A DNA stretch of 64,000 nt from Pezicula radicicola. Its lineage: Eukaryota; Ascomycota; Leotiomycetes; Helotiales; Dermateaceae. Each line of letters starts with the position of its first letter. Positions within the stretch are counted from its first letter, which is position 1. The stretch is taken from contig PDUO01000029.1 in NCBI GenBank assembly GCA_003008705.1, forward strand, positions 197,321 through 261,320. The letters run 5' to 3'. The translations under genes were made by a program, and so were the position numbers. The notes below the pieces were generated by a model. It ran no database searches and was not told where the DNA came from. It worked only from the letters and a program-made list of their open reading frames with translations. Below are positions 32,031-44,433 of this stretch, piece after piece.

Positions 32031-33788
32031 ATGTTTTTGCACGCAATGGCAGGAAGGCACCCTGGGGGCCATGAGTTCTCTGCCTCTACTCCTTCCGCCG
32101 ACCAACCCAACCAACTTCCCAGAAGACCCTTGATACGATCATCTTTTTCTAATCCAATTCAACGGTCAGCAACCACTTATGAAAATACCATATCAACCAT
32201 AATTCAGCCACAGAGACCCCTCTCCGAACATAGGCCCAAGAGCACTCCGCTGGAACATACTGTCCGGTTCCAAGAGCCCGAGCTGGATGCAATGAGCGAG
32301 GACGATGTAAGATCTGTGGCCGGCTCAGAGAGCAGTAAAAGAACCAACAGCGGTAAAAGGCTACGCCGACGAGGGCCGCGCAACAGTACCGCCTACAACC
32401 TGGGTATCCCAGCTCCAACGGCTACACAGAAGCAGAAGTTACTACAAGTCCGTCCAGAACTTTTACTTCAACTTCAGCGGCTCTCTGCAAACTCGAGGCC
32501 AGTACCAGCTATAGATGTCAGGCCCTCCTCTCGTGTGGTTCCAAGACTGTCCAAGAAGTTTCCACGGATGTTTCGAGGAAAGGGCGTTCTAGGGCCTAAT
32601 GATGTGCTGATCGTCCGTAACGAGTGGGATGCGCCAGCTGTTGGAGGGCATGATTCGGACGACGAAGAGAGAAGGACGATCGCCGTGATTTGTGAAATGC
32701 GGAGAGCGGAGAATGTTTTCCAAATCGTTGCAGAAATTGCGCTGGACGATGGGTCTATTTGGACAGTCACACCCTACAAGAGTGGCGTGGGGTTTGAATT
32801 CGTATGTACAGACTCGACGGGTTTCAAAACAACTGCTCGTTGGGCACGAAGAGCTCTGCCAAAATCCAACGGAGACCAGCCTGGAACTGGACCAACAGAC
32901 TACAGATACATTTTCAGCTTAATAGATCCTAACTCAAGTCAACGCCAGCATCGAGTACTTGCATCAATTACGCGGACCACCTTAGAGGTTGAAAATTCGT
33001 ACACTCCAATTCCAGGCACCACTAGCAAAACCTCACCAGTATCTTCTACAGCAGTTACTGGTGAACCTGTTCCTTTAGTTTTAGATGATGAGGAATCTCG
33101 AACGATCGTTGACGAAAAAACCAGGACCTTGATTCAAGTAACAGGGATTTTTATAGCCCTGAAACAAGGCTGGTGCCCTTATTTTAAATACGACGATTCC
33201 ATAGGCAGTGCTTCGACACATGGTAGAGTTAGATCTTTGTCTCTCACGCCTGAATCTAGTCGAAGTGGTACATGTTGCAATGGGGCGGGGTCTCCAGATT
33301 CAAACCATACCACTTTTGGGACTATTGGGAGACCAAAAAGTTGCCTTAGTCCAGTAGCAGGTAGAGTAGGCTCATTAACTGGGTCACCTACGACGGGGTA
33401 TCGGACGGTCTCTGCCGGTGGCACTTTCATGAAAAAGGCCGCAGCCCGTAAGGGGACAAATCTTGCCGGTATGGTAGACGGGGAGGACTCTTCTGATCCC
33501 CAAAGTCGTACAACTCCGGAGCTGGCGAGTGGCAATTCTATTGACACTACATCATCGCCGTCATCAATATCTAGTCCAGATCCCCAGGCAAAGCCACGAG
33601 GTTTCTCAACAATCTCTGCTCTCTCAGAGTCCAAGAGTGACCATTCGAAGGACCGCAGTTCTTGGTGCAGTTCTGGTATGGACACTGGAAAACATATAAC
33701 AGTCTTTAGTACTCCAAAAACCAAAACGAGTTTTTGGAAATCGGTAGGGGATCGTTTTTGGGGAAAGAAACGGAAGAAGGATGGCTAG
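32031..33788 (+). CDS. Uncharacterised Ser-rich protein, single exon
   Basis: 585 aa without introns. I do not recognise the family. The N-terminal 130 residues are Pro/Ser/Arg-rich and disordered, ending in a basic patch (KRLRRRGPRN). A more ordered middle part (about 150-390) has alternating hydrophobic strands, for example VLIVRNEWDAPAVGGH, ERRTIAVICEMRRAENVFQI, TVTPYKSGVGFEFVC, YIFSLIDPNSSQRQHRVLAS and VTGIFIALKQGWCPYF. The last 170 residues are Ser/Thr/Gly-rich and end in a basic tail (FWGKKRKKDG) that may be a nuclear signal. Such a layout is common among conserved Pezizomycotina proteins of unknown function. A second Met six codons on is an alternative start. Confidence 0.8.
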   Translation: MFLHAMAGRHPGGHEFSASTPSADQPNQLPRRPLIRSSFSNPIQRSATTYENTISTIIQPQRPLSEHRPKSTPLEHTVRFQEPELDAMSEDDVRSVAGSESSKRTNSGKRLRRRGPRNSTAYNLGIPAPTATQKQKLLQVRPELLLQLQRLSANSRPVPAIDVRPSSRVVPRLSKKFPRMFRGKGVLGPNDVLIVRNEWDAPAVGGHDSDDEERRTIAVICEMRRAENVFQIVAEIALDDGSIWTVTPYKSGVGFEFVCTDSTGFKTTARWARRALPKSNGDQPGTGPTDYRYIFSLIDPNSSQRQHRVLASITRTTLEVENSYTPIPGTTSKTSPVSSTAVTGEPVPLVLDDEESRTIVDEKTRTLIQVTGIFIALKQGWCPYFKYDDSIGSASTHGRVRSLSLTPESSRSGTCCNGAGSPDSNHTTFGTIGRPKSCLSPVAGRVGSLTGSPTTGYRTVSAGGTFMKKAAARKGTNLAGMVDGEDSSDPQSRTTPELASGNSIDTTSSPSSISSPDPQAKPRGFSTISALSESKSDHSKDRSSWCSSGMDTGKHITVFSTPKTKTSFWKSVGDRFWGKKRKKDG

Positions 33789-34711
33789 AATGGATCTGCA
33801 TAATGGAGGTGTACCATTAATTACCTTTTTCTTTTGTCTGTCATTTTTATTCTTGATACCACTTTCTACATGGCATAGGCGCTCATTGGGTTCCAAAGCG
33901 CCCCCGGCGATGGCGGCGGCTGGTATAGGCGTTTATAGGAGTATTACCTCAAGCTAGCGGACGGAACTATAGGTTTCCGTACGAAGTGCTGTAGAAGCTT
34001 CTGGTTGTTGGAGACAATAAATGACCATTTCTTTACATATCAGGATAGTGAGCATAAGGCAGTCGTGATCACGTACACTACCTACCTAAATACATCAGGC
34101 GCAAGACGAGTTGCGTTGCTCGCTAATGCCTAGCCAAAGCACCTTATAAGACTTCTTTTTGCCTTTCAAGGACCAACTATCTTTTGGCATTGCATTTACT
34201 CCAAAGTAAATACGAACCATCGACCTCGCTCAAAGAAGTTGAAGCACAACGACTTGTAGCCAAGGCTTTCAGTTTCCGAGCCCTTGATTACCTAAGCGGA
34301 CGATACTTGCGCTGCTGTTGACAAGGCACAAGGCTGCAATTCGCAGTCGTCACACGCAGAACATCCATCCGAGTTCGCCCTCCCGTACCGCTCTGTCATT
34401 ACAGGTAAAATCAATGATATCAACAGAGCCTTGTCCTCTTAAACCTCCTGGGTGCTGAATAATCGAGCCTTGATTACAGGGGAAACTTCATTGGCTGCTT
34501 GGACGTTCGTTCCCTTCACCAGCTCGGGTGACAGATTCTCTGGTTAGAGCTCCCTCCACGTTAAACCTTTGTACTCTGGTGTAAGAGAGAACCACCGCAT
34601 TCCATATATTCGTTTTGGCATTCGCTGATGATCTAACTACTCTCAGCGCCTCGCATAGCTCTGATCCTGAACTGGATCCGCTTCGATATCGCGACCACTC
34701 CCCATCTCAGG
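33789..34711. other. Intergenic, upstream of BLM10
   Basis: No coding frame supported. The 3' end of the preceding gene and the promoter and 5' leader of BLM10. Confidence 0.45.
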
Positions 34712-37700
34712 ATGGAAGACGACCCTTCGAGTAGTCGCAATCATGCGCAGTATCTTCAAAGTATGCTGCAGAATGGAACTTCGAGTACAAATATTTCGCG
34801 TGCAACATCGCCGGGTTTGGGATTTAGCTCCAGTGGCGGTACAGCAGAAGAACAGAAGCGATATCGACCTCGAACCTATCCATACTTCAAACTGCTACCT
34901 TACAATGTCGAAGAGGAAGCAGAGCGAAACACTGCATTGCAAGAGATACTGCGACAGTTGTATATTGCAATCAAATCAGAGGACATATCACCAGGAGCTC
35001 TGCATTGGACGAAGGAGCTAAAAGCATGGCTGAATCTTAAATTCGAAATCACTCGCGCACTGCGGGTGAAGCTCGCAAAGCTTTACTACATGCTTGCTTT
35101 GGCTCCAGGCCTAGACTGGTCTGCTTCGGACAGATTCGAGAGCATGTTCTATACCCTGGTGAAGTAAGTAATTTCCGCTCTCATCCAGGCAGCGTTATCT
35201 AACGAATACAAGAAAAAAGCATTATCTAAAGCCAGGGGAAGATCTTATACTCGACTGGAGACCTTTATGGAAGGAGATGAAGACACTTGTCTATCCCATG
35301 GAAATTGCATCTCATCAGAATGGCCGAAAAAAGACCCCTAAGAATATTGCAAAACTCTGCCTATTCGCCCAGATGTACTTCGACCCTCGAGAAAGAAGAG
35401 CTATACTCGAAGAAATATTACCCTATTTCAGCACTTCTGAGGTATCCAATGCTTTCATAGTTCTAGGAGCTTTGAACATGCTTATGCCCTCAAATCCATC
35501 TCCAGATGAGCCGGACCAACTACAGCCACCAGATTATTTACCAACCTTTTTCCACATGTGGTCCCTCGTCAACCGCTCTAAGAGTGCTGACATTCTTTTC
35601 TTCGATATATTTTCACGTCTTGCCCGGGACTCGGTCACTTGTCAATATATCAAATTTTCTGAGTTTGGTATATTCACCAAGGATCAATCAGATTTGATGT
35701 TCACAGCCTTGTTGCGGCTCACCGAGATCCCCGTGGGACAAGCTTCGTCTCCATATAGTGGGGCCGTTGACCTTGCCACAGGATACGGAGCATATCTTGA
35801 AAGAGACAAGAAGAAGCATCCCATAGGGTATTCAATTGCACGATGGCTTGTTATGTCACTATCACCCTTGTGTATAGACAAGCCTGGGTCGATTCTCTCA
35901 AATCTGGAAGGCTTGATGGAGTCGATCGATACTTTCTTCCATCCATCCAACTCAGGGGGTTGGTCGACAATGTTATCACAAATCACATATCACTTAGTGG
36001 ATTTCTTCGTTATGCGTTGGAACAGAGAACAGAGCGGCGAGATGGATACACCGCCTGAGCGTCGGATCAACGCTGAGCTGAAGCGTAGATTTGTTCTGAG
36101 TTTGAGAGATGTGACGTTCATGGGACTATTCGCGAAGAGCTCAAAGTCCCTGAATTACTACTTCGGGGCTTTGCAAGGCTTGACATACTTGGAACCAAGT
36201 CTTATTCTGCCAGGGGCCTTACAGCGATTTTATCCATCTCTCCAAGGATTAGTCGAAGTTCACCGAACGCAATCATCGCTCTGTGGTCTCCAAATGATTG
36301 CCAACATCATGTCCAAGCAAAAAGGTTTCCGATGTCACATCACTGCTCTTCTGGCACTAGCATTACCGGGTATTGATGCAAATGACTTGTCAAAGACGCA
36401 GAATACTCTGAACTTCATACAGGCTGTTGCATATAGTATACCATTTGTGAATCTCACCAAAGAGCACAGTGAGATTCACGATACCTCACTAGCTATGCAA
36501 TGGGTTCAGGGAGAGATGGAACGCATGGAACGTGAAGGTCCGAATGTCGAGATCGATTACGAGACAGAGCTTAGCGATGACGTTGAGGCTAACATTGTGC
36601 GATCATCAACGGCTGGTCTGGGCGAGTTTGTCTTGACTCTACTCGGGAAAATATTCACACTCCTAGAGAACCTTCCCGAATTGTCGCGCGTACGGACTGG
36701 GTCGCCTGAAGAGAACGTTATAAATACGTTACCCGCAGCACTCACTCCCCTCTTTACCGCATTATCACCAGACCTCTTTGACATGGCTCTGGAGAAAATC
36801 GTTGCTTTTGTTGGTGGCCACGTCATTCATCAAGCAAGAGATGCCATGGCGTTCATTCTCAACGCTTTATGTAAGGCGGATCCGGAGAAGACTCTGAAGG
36901 TGTTCATACCCATTCTTATCGTTGGGATTCGAAACGAGATCGATTATAACGATGCTGCTTCTGACCGAAGTAGTGGCGTAGATGTACTACCTCGGGATCG
37001 TGCTCTTGTTTGGCATATCAGTATGCTGAGTATGATTGTTGTTCATGTTGGTAGTGGGCTCGTTCCTTACAAGAAGGAGCTCTTCGATATTGCACTTTAC
37101 ATGCAAGAAAAATGCCGGGGTATTCCGACTATTCATATTTCAAACTACATCCACCACCTTCTTCTCAACCTTACTCTCATCTACCCGCTCGATTCAGCTT
37201 TATATGAGCCGGACGTATTCAAGCGAGGGTTGGATGTTTCCGACTGGGGCCGAATCACCAAACCGTCCGAACTCACCATTCAGTGGCATAGCCCGACAGA
37301 GGAAGAGATCACGTTCGCTGTAGAGCTTTTTGAGTCACAGGTCCAAACTGCTACCCGAAGGCTCAGCGACTTGATAAGTGATGAGCCAACAGTGAGCAGA
37401 TCTGGCAAGAACAAGGAATGGTCAGATGAGGTCTCGAGGAATCTTACGCAACTTCGTTTGATGGTGTCAGGCATTGCTTCACTTTTTGATCCAAAGGAAG
37501 CTTCAGGGGAGAACCAGAATGGTGTAGATCATGATGGTGACAGCACTATGAACGGTACTGATGTCGGTGCTTCTTCTGTAGAGGAGGATGATAATGCTCT
37601 AGCTGAAGGCGCAGAGGATGAAGAAACCAGACCCCAGTTTCATTATCGGGCAGGATACCTTCTTGAGCAAGGTAGCCCCAACTACGTAAAACTGCATGCG

Positions 37701-40683
37701 CTACGTCGAGATGTTGGGAAGCTTCTCAGGAAGATGCATGCATTCTTGACCCAACATCAAGAGGATGATGTGGCATGTTTCACTGCGCTCTACTCTGTTT
37801 ACAGGACCTGGATTACAGACGTCGGTACAGAGCGATCCGCCCACACACTCGAACGTGTGAGTAGACTCTATGAAGCAGATGTACGGTCTTTCAAAGTTAG
37901 CGGGCTACGGAAGCAATATCCACGGCCATTACTAATACGACGGGCTGCTATCTACAATTTCCAACGTGCTAAGCACAACAACTCAGCTAGGCACAAGTCG
38001 GAGTTAGACAAGGCTCTACTCATGGATCTTGCCGCATCTTCAGTGTCTTTGTACGCCGAAGTTCGTTCAAATGCTCAATCTGCTCTTGAGTCTGCTTTAA
38101 AATGCCTTATCGGTGGGCGACCGCTTGTCATTCCCCCTTTGCTGAACACCTTCAGAATTGCGCTGGAGAACAAGGACTTTGATCGCATAAAAGGATCTAT
38201 ATTCACGCTACTGTATAGCACGCTTCTCAAAACCATTTCTAAGGATTGGCGATTCGCGCCTGAACTTCTGAAGTTATACATCTCCACCACGAATGTCGAC
38301 AAGGCCTCGATCCAAAAATTGAGTACTGGCGCAATTTATGGACTCTTGGAGTTTGGCAAGCAGCTAGAAAGCATCATGATCATTGATCAAGATCTTGTGG
38401 ATGCCATTGAGCCCAAACAGGTTCCATCAGAAAATATCAAATCTCGGCATGAGTTTATCGTGACCCGGAGGCAAAAGGTCGAGGCGAAGAAGGCAGATCT
38501 TGCAAAACAACTCGTTGAACTATCAAAGAACTCTCACTGGAAGATCGCCATGAGACTCACCATTTTCATATGCAATCTCAGTCTCCGAATTCAAACATTA
38601 ACGCCGTTACCCTTTGTTGAGCTTGTTACCGAAGGCACAATCGATCCACACCCAGCTTTACGAAGTGGGTATGCTGAAGCGTTCACTCGTATCTTCACTC
38701 ACATTGACACTCGTGCCACCTATGGACACAGTTATGAGAACTTCATCCTCGAAAAGGAGAACGCTCCGAACAAGCTTGAAGTCGCAGTTCGAAGTGATAA
38801 GCCCAATTGGACGAAGGATTTTCTGGATGGTTTCGCGGACCTGGAGCTTCCTGAATATTTCGTGGATAGAGACTTCCCAGGATGGCTTGTTTGGGGTAAA
38901 TCGTTCAAGGCACTAAACGCCCGCCCTGGCCCATTTACCGACTGGGACGAGACTGAGATGACAATCAGAAAGCATATTGGTTCGCTACTTACCCGCGACT
39001 GGTATAAGACCTACTTTGCATATCTGAAGCAGGAACCTCGCGACTCTGGAACTGATCGTGTGCGGATGGGCAGTGTTCTGCTTCTAATTCAGACTTTCCA
39101 TCTCATGCACGACGGTATGACAAGTGCCAAGCTCACGGATATCAAGGAGCTAGTTGAAGAAGTCTACGAAGATGGTACAGACAAACACCAGCATCGCGCA
39201 ACAGCTGAAATCCTTACTGCTTTGATTAAATCTGGCGACGAGAGACCAATCAAAACAAGGGATCAAGTATGGAACTATGCCTTACCGATCATACTTCGAA
39301 TCTTCTCAGACGGTCTGACACCTGAGAACACCAAATATTGGATGACCTCTCTGCATCTGCTTATTGGAGGGCAGGACCCGCGGCAGGCACGTGAGATTTA
39401 CAAGGAACTTACGTCTTTCAGGCTAGACATGTCTTCAAACGCTGCTTTCAAAGAGAGTTCTCGAGTGCAACTTTTGGAGTTTTTGGTTCAGGATGCTGGG
39501 TGGCATTTCCGTTTGGAGAAGGGAGTGCTCGAGGATTTCCTGGCACATATCGATCACCCATACAAAGCTGTACGAGAGTCAATTGGTCGTGTGATTGCCA
39601 ACATATACCGAACACGCTACTATGAAGCTTTTCCAAACGTCGACGAACTTTTGAAAAAGAACAAGGAAGCATCATCCATCGGCATCAAACCCTATCAACC
39701 TACCGAAGAGTTTGCTGCTTCGGTGCGGGATGTCTTTGATCGACTCGAAGTTTGGCGTGGAGAGCGAGCTCCTGGCCAACAGACACCATCGTCATATACT
39801 TCGGGAAGCAAGACCGTTCTTTTATGGCTTGATTCGACACTGCAATCTTATGAATGCACGCAATTGTTGGATTTCTTTCCAGATGTCTTTATGGAACAAC
39901 TGTTGCACATGATGGATGTCAAAGAAGATCCTGAGCTGCAGAGTCTAGCTTACCTTGTTTATCGCCACCTACCCAATATTCCCTTCCGCGCTGGAGAGGA
40001 CGGCGCTTTTATTTCCGCCCTCATTCGCATTGGCAAAGTTTCCACATCATGGCACCAACGTTTGCGGACTCTCATCAACATGCAAGTCATCTATTTCCGC
40101 CGCATCTTTCTTATCAAACCAGAACAACAACAAGCTCTCTTCGCTGCAGTATCAGACATGCTGGAAGACCCACAGTTGGAGGTGCGTCTGGGTGCGTCTA
40201 GCACCCTGTCTGGCATGATTCGCTGCTCACCCATCGCCCTTCGGAATAACATCTTGACCTCCCTTAAGACAAAGTTCACCAATGACTTGCGAAAGAATCC
40301 CATGCCGAAGAAGCGACCTGGTACGGAGACCCCGGTCAACACCAATCAACAAGTTATTCGAAGACATGCGGCTGTACTCGGTCTGGGTGCCTTGGTCAAC
40401 GCTTTCCCTTACGCCACACCTCCGCCTGAGTGGATGCCTGAGATACTAGCTATGCTTGCATCTAGAGCTGCGAACGATGCTGGCGCCATCGGGAAGACGG
40501 TCAAGACTGTTCTTGCTGACTTTAAGAAAACAAGACAAGACACGTGGGTCGCTGATCAGAAGGTATGTCCCTAATCTACCAACAACATTAAGTTTTCAAC
40601 ACACTAACTTGTAACAACAGTACTTCACACCCGAGCAGCTTGAGGATCTAGAAGGTGTATTGTGGAAATCTTACTTTGCATAA
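34712..40683 (+). CDS. BLM10: Proteasome activator Blm10/PA200
   Basis: Blm10/PA200 caps the 20S proteasome and opens its gate. Exons 34712-35163, 35213-40562 and 40621-40683 join in phase to 1954 aa, the expected giant size, built of HEAT-like helical repeats. Recognisable parts: YRPRTYPYFKLLPYNVEEEAE and HWTKELKAWLNLKFEI near the N-terminus, KLCLFAQMYFDPRERRAILE, GFRCHITALLALALPGIDAND mid-protein, an acidic low-complexity insert near residue 920, and the C-terminal block EVRLGASSTLSGMIRC. The last exon codes only 20 residues and ends WKSYFA. Blm10 docks by a C-terminal hydrophobic-Tyr-X motif; here the penultimate residue is Phe (Tyr-Phe-Ala). The start is the first ATG after the leader and fits the family's short disordered N-terminus. 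Confidence 0.93.
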
Positions 40684-42268
40684 GGCATGAGTGTCGCTTG
40701 TTATTACTACTAGATTACTTTTTTTGATTGCTTGGCTGTTCGCATGGAGAAACGGGATATGAAATGCATCGGGCCGTGGTGTAAGGAGTGTGGGATTGAG
40801 CCATACTTGTGGCGAGCAGTTTTCTTGCGATGCGGAACCCACCTTGCTTTTGCGTTACATGAGAAGAAGTTTTTGGGCAGACGGATAGCTGGATGGATAA
40901 ATGGGAAATGAGATATGCATAGTTGCACACCTGTTGGTAGTAAGTAGTATTGTAAGATTGTATGGAGAATAGCGAGCACACATTGGAGATCTTCTAAGAG
41001 AACCCATACGGTGCACAGGAGCCAGTTAGTGTTTTTATGTGCAAGTGTGAACCAATTAGATATTTATAGAAATTCCTTTGAACTTAGATTTGTTGTGCTG
41101 TCATTTTACCTTTATCGTTGAGACCTTATTACAGATACTGTTGTAATATTCATTACCAATAACGTATCAAATTTAGAAAGGGTGCTTAGGTAGGTCATCT
41201 GAATTTGAAGTTCTTGGTAGTAGGATTGATGATTACTTTGAAGTCGCGAAGATGTATGTAACTAAGTCTTAGAAGTAGATGTTTCGATTGATGTGCCTGT
41301 TAGTAGCTCCTGTTATTATAATAGGGGTTTTAATTTAAATTGTGTTAAGTTTAGTTAAGTTTGTATGTTATTTCTAACATATTTTTTCGTGGGGGGGGGG
41401 GGTAGCTAGGAAAATTAAATATATAGTAAAAGATAAAGTAATTACTTAGTAAAATTTAGATAGAGGTTGGAGTAGGTATATATATATAATGATAAAATCA
41501 AGAGGTATATTTGTTCTTCTAGGAGTACTCACTCTATGAAGTCAATTAATTCCAAAAAATTAATTCTCTGAAGATACGTAATAGAGTGGTGGTGTATGTA
41601 CTCTTCTTATTATCTAAGTAAGTTACCTATATACCTAGATGAAAAAAAAGAGATCCTTGATTGTTTTGAAGACTTAAGTAGTTTGAAGAAAGATTTATTC
41701 AAAGATTGCTCTCGATAATTAGTTTTGGAAGCTTAATGGTGGTATATTGTTTAGGTGGTTGTATACGAGGTTGGTAATATGATTTAAGGTTTTTTTAAAG
41801 GCTGTAAGTAAGGATATAGGGAATTTTGGATTTTTGAACGTTAAATTTTATTGTTTGAAGATGTCTTGATATGGTTTTGAATTGCTATTTTTGATGGGAT
41901 GGGCAAGGGGGGGGGGTCCCTTGTGAATTCTTTGGGAGAGTGCAAGTTGAGTTAGGGGTGTTAGTTATGTTGGTTGGTTTATCTAAGGTATTTGGGTTGA
42001 GTGAGTTAGGTTAATTGTAGTACTAGATAGACGATGGTTTTCTATTCTATTGTTTTTTAAATCGTTGATATCTATATGAGCATCTTAATGAAGAGATTGT
42101 AACGGAATGAAGAATCCAAAGGCAGCTATACAAGCTACGAAGCTGGACTTGTAGAACCATGCAGCTTGTTTAGACTCGTAGACGGATATGATATATCCTA
42201 ATTTAACCTTTAAGCCCTTGTAGCATTTCTAATCTTTTCCTTCTATTTCATGAACGAAGAACTTCTAA
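40684..42268. other. Intergenic between convergent BLM10 and the aldo/keto reductase
   Basis: Convergent 3' ends. AT-rich with G runs near 41390-41402 and 41910-41917. No gene seen. Confidence 0.5.
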
Positions 42269-43397
42269 TCAAAAGCTTATTCTCGTCTTTGGAGCATAAC
42301 CCTCCTCAAGGTACGCAATATCCTCCTTGGTTAGCTGTCCCGAACTGGCGAATTGTACACTTTGTACAGCCTGGTCAATTCTGTCCTTGCTACTCAAGCC
42401 AATAATAGGGTTGACGGATTCCTTGCTCAAACACCAAGCGGTAGCGATCGTAGCCATAGAAACCCCTTTCTTCTTTGCAAGCTCCTCAACTCTTCCAGTT
42501 ACTATTTTATCAACCTCGGTCTCTTTACCGCGGACCAGATTAATCATGGTCTGGTCAGTCTTTTCTCGTGTCGTGGTTCGGGAATTAAAAGGTCGTGCGA
42601 GTGCTCCGCGTGCTATTGGCGACCATGGAATAATCCCAACTCCGGTGTCACGACAATAGGGTAGCATTTCGTGTTCTTCTTCTCGGTATAGGAGGTTGTA
42701 ATAGTTCTGCATCGAGATGAACTTGTGCCAGCCGTTCTTATCTGCGATGTTTTGCAGGGTTTGGAATTCCCACGCCGCCATCTATCTTTTGTCAGCATAC
42801 CTATACATTAGGTACGTATTGAACATGGTAAGTTAAGCGACGAAGATTACTTACACTACTAGAACCAATGTAGCGAACCTTTCCACTCTCAACTACATCA
42901 TTCAAAGCCTTCATAATCTCCTCCCTTGGCGTCTCCCGATCCAATCTATGAATCTGCAAAACATCGATATATGTGCCCAATCTCTTGACACTAGCATCGA
43001 CGGCATCAAATATATGTTTTCTGCTTAGACCATGACGATTCACCATTGAACCATCATTAACACTCGCAGACCATCCCAATTGTGTTCCATCATCCGAAAC
43101 GCCAAAGTAGCATTTGCTTAAGATAACCACCCTATGTCGAGGAATCTCATATTCCTTGAGTGCTTTACCGATAATCTCTTCTGATCGTCCGTGCGAATAG
43201 ATGTCTGCTGTATCCCAAGTGTTGATACCGACATCGTAGGCATGCTTTAGGAGTGGCAAGGCATCTTCTTCGTTCAGGACCCAGTCTTGCCAATCGCTCG
43301 ATCCAATACTCATTGCTCCCAGAATGACCTTTGAGATCTTCAGACCTGATTTCCCTAGTCGTGTATACTCCATCTTGGGGGTGCTTTGTTCGGCCAT
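42269..43397 (-). CDS. Aldo/keto reductase
   Basis: Two exons (43397-42855, 42781-42269) give 351 aa in phase. It is an NADPH-dependent oxidoreductase with a TIM-barrel fold. The tetrad is visible: Asp and Tyr in NTWDTADIYSHGRSEE, Lys in VVILSKCYFG, and His in VLQIHRLDRETP. The cofactor-binding C-terminal half has VGIIPWSPIARGAL and the conserved end SMATIATAWCLSKESVNPIIGLSS. The family resembles microbial and plant reductases of the AKR9/YajO type; the substrate is unknown. The intron falls after the conserved KVRYIGSSS strand. An upstream ATG is absent, so 43397 is the natural start. Confidence 0.9.
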
Positions 43398-44433
43398 TTC
43401 AATTGGTGTATGATAGGTAGGTAACTATTTACTGTGGTAGGGGTTATCAGCAGTCTGATGCATCTGAACAGCGGTAGTTGATGCGGGGTAGACATGTAGA
43501 GTTGAGCTGCCAATTGGAACATACCGGTTAATTCTTGTGATGCTGCTTGGGCTATGATAGGATTTCAGAGACGTTCTCTCTCTCAAATTTGGGAGGAAGA
43601 CGTGAAATGGTAAACTTACTCTGTAGGTTTTGTCTCCCACTTTCAACTACCGGCATCTCCTCCCGCTTTGAGTTATCTTAGAGCTTTAGAACTATTAAGG
43701 CCGAATCTACGGCATAACGCCGAAGAGGGGTGCCAATTCTCGTCTCCATCTCTATGCAAGAAGATTATCATCGGCTATCATACCGGTACTCTTTAGCTAC
43801 CGTATTAATCGGTTTATAAGAAATCATTATTAATAAGGAACTATCGCCTTATAAGATATGGTCTAAATCCGTCAAAGTATTCTCAAGTTACCTACAAGAT
43901 GTCATCTTATCCCTAGAGTTTCCTCCTATTCCTAGTGTAAAGAGCCTATAGATAGTTAATACAAATTATAGAATAATATTTCCTGAGGGCTTTAGAGGGG
44001 TCGGGGTTAGGCGTTACGCGAACAAGACACTATTTATATAGAAGATATGGTTCTAAAATCGAAAAAACAAATAAACTACTATTAAGAAGTCATCTTATAA
44101 ACTAATTAATACGATAGTCAAATATCACAATTTTTAAATTGAGCCAAATAGCCACAACACAGTACCTACCTACCTTAAGTCCCAAAGAAGTTTTGAGTTT
44201 GAGGTGGTACAGTCCCTTAATATACTTTTCCTGTAGTCCCCCCTCCATCTTGTTCTTATCGGTGGCGATAAGGGAGTGGGCAATGAAATTCCAAGCTTCA
44301 CCTTTCAAGACCACTGCCAAGTCAACAAACAGCCCACCACCATGAGCTATTCAACCTGAACAGTCCCAGCCCTAGGATATGCCCTCGCAAACCCCTTTGG
44401 AACAGATCATCAAATCGCTATTCTACCTCCAAC
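43398..44433. other. Intergenic, divergent upstream region
   Basis: Shared upstream region of the aldo/keto reductase (minus) and the cyclodeaminase-like gene (plus). AT-rich at 43790-44110; no gene or element I can support. Confidence 0.45.
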
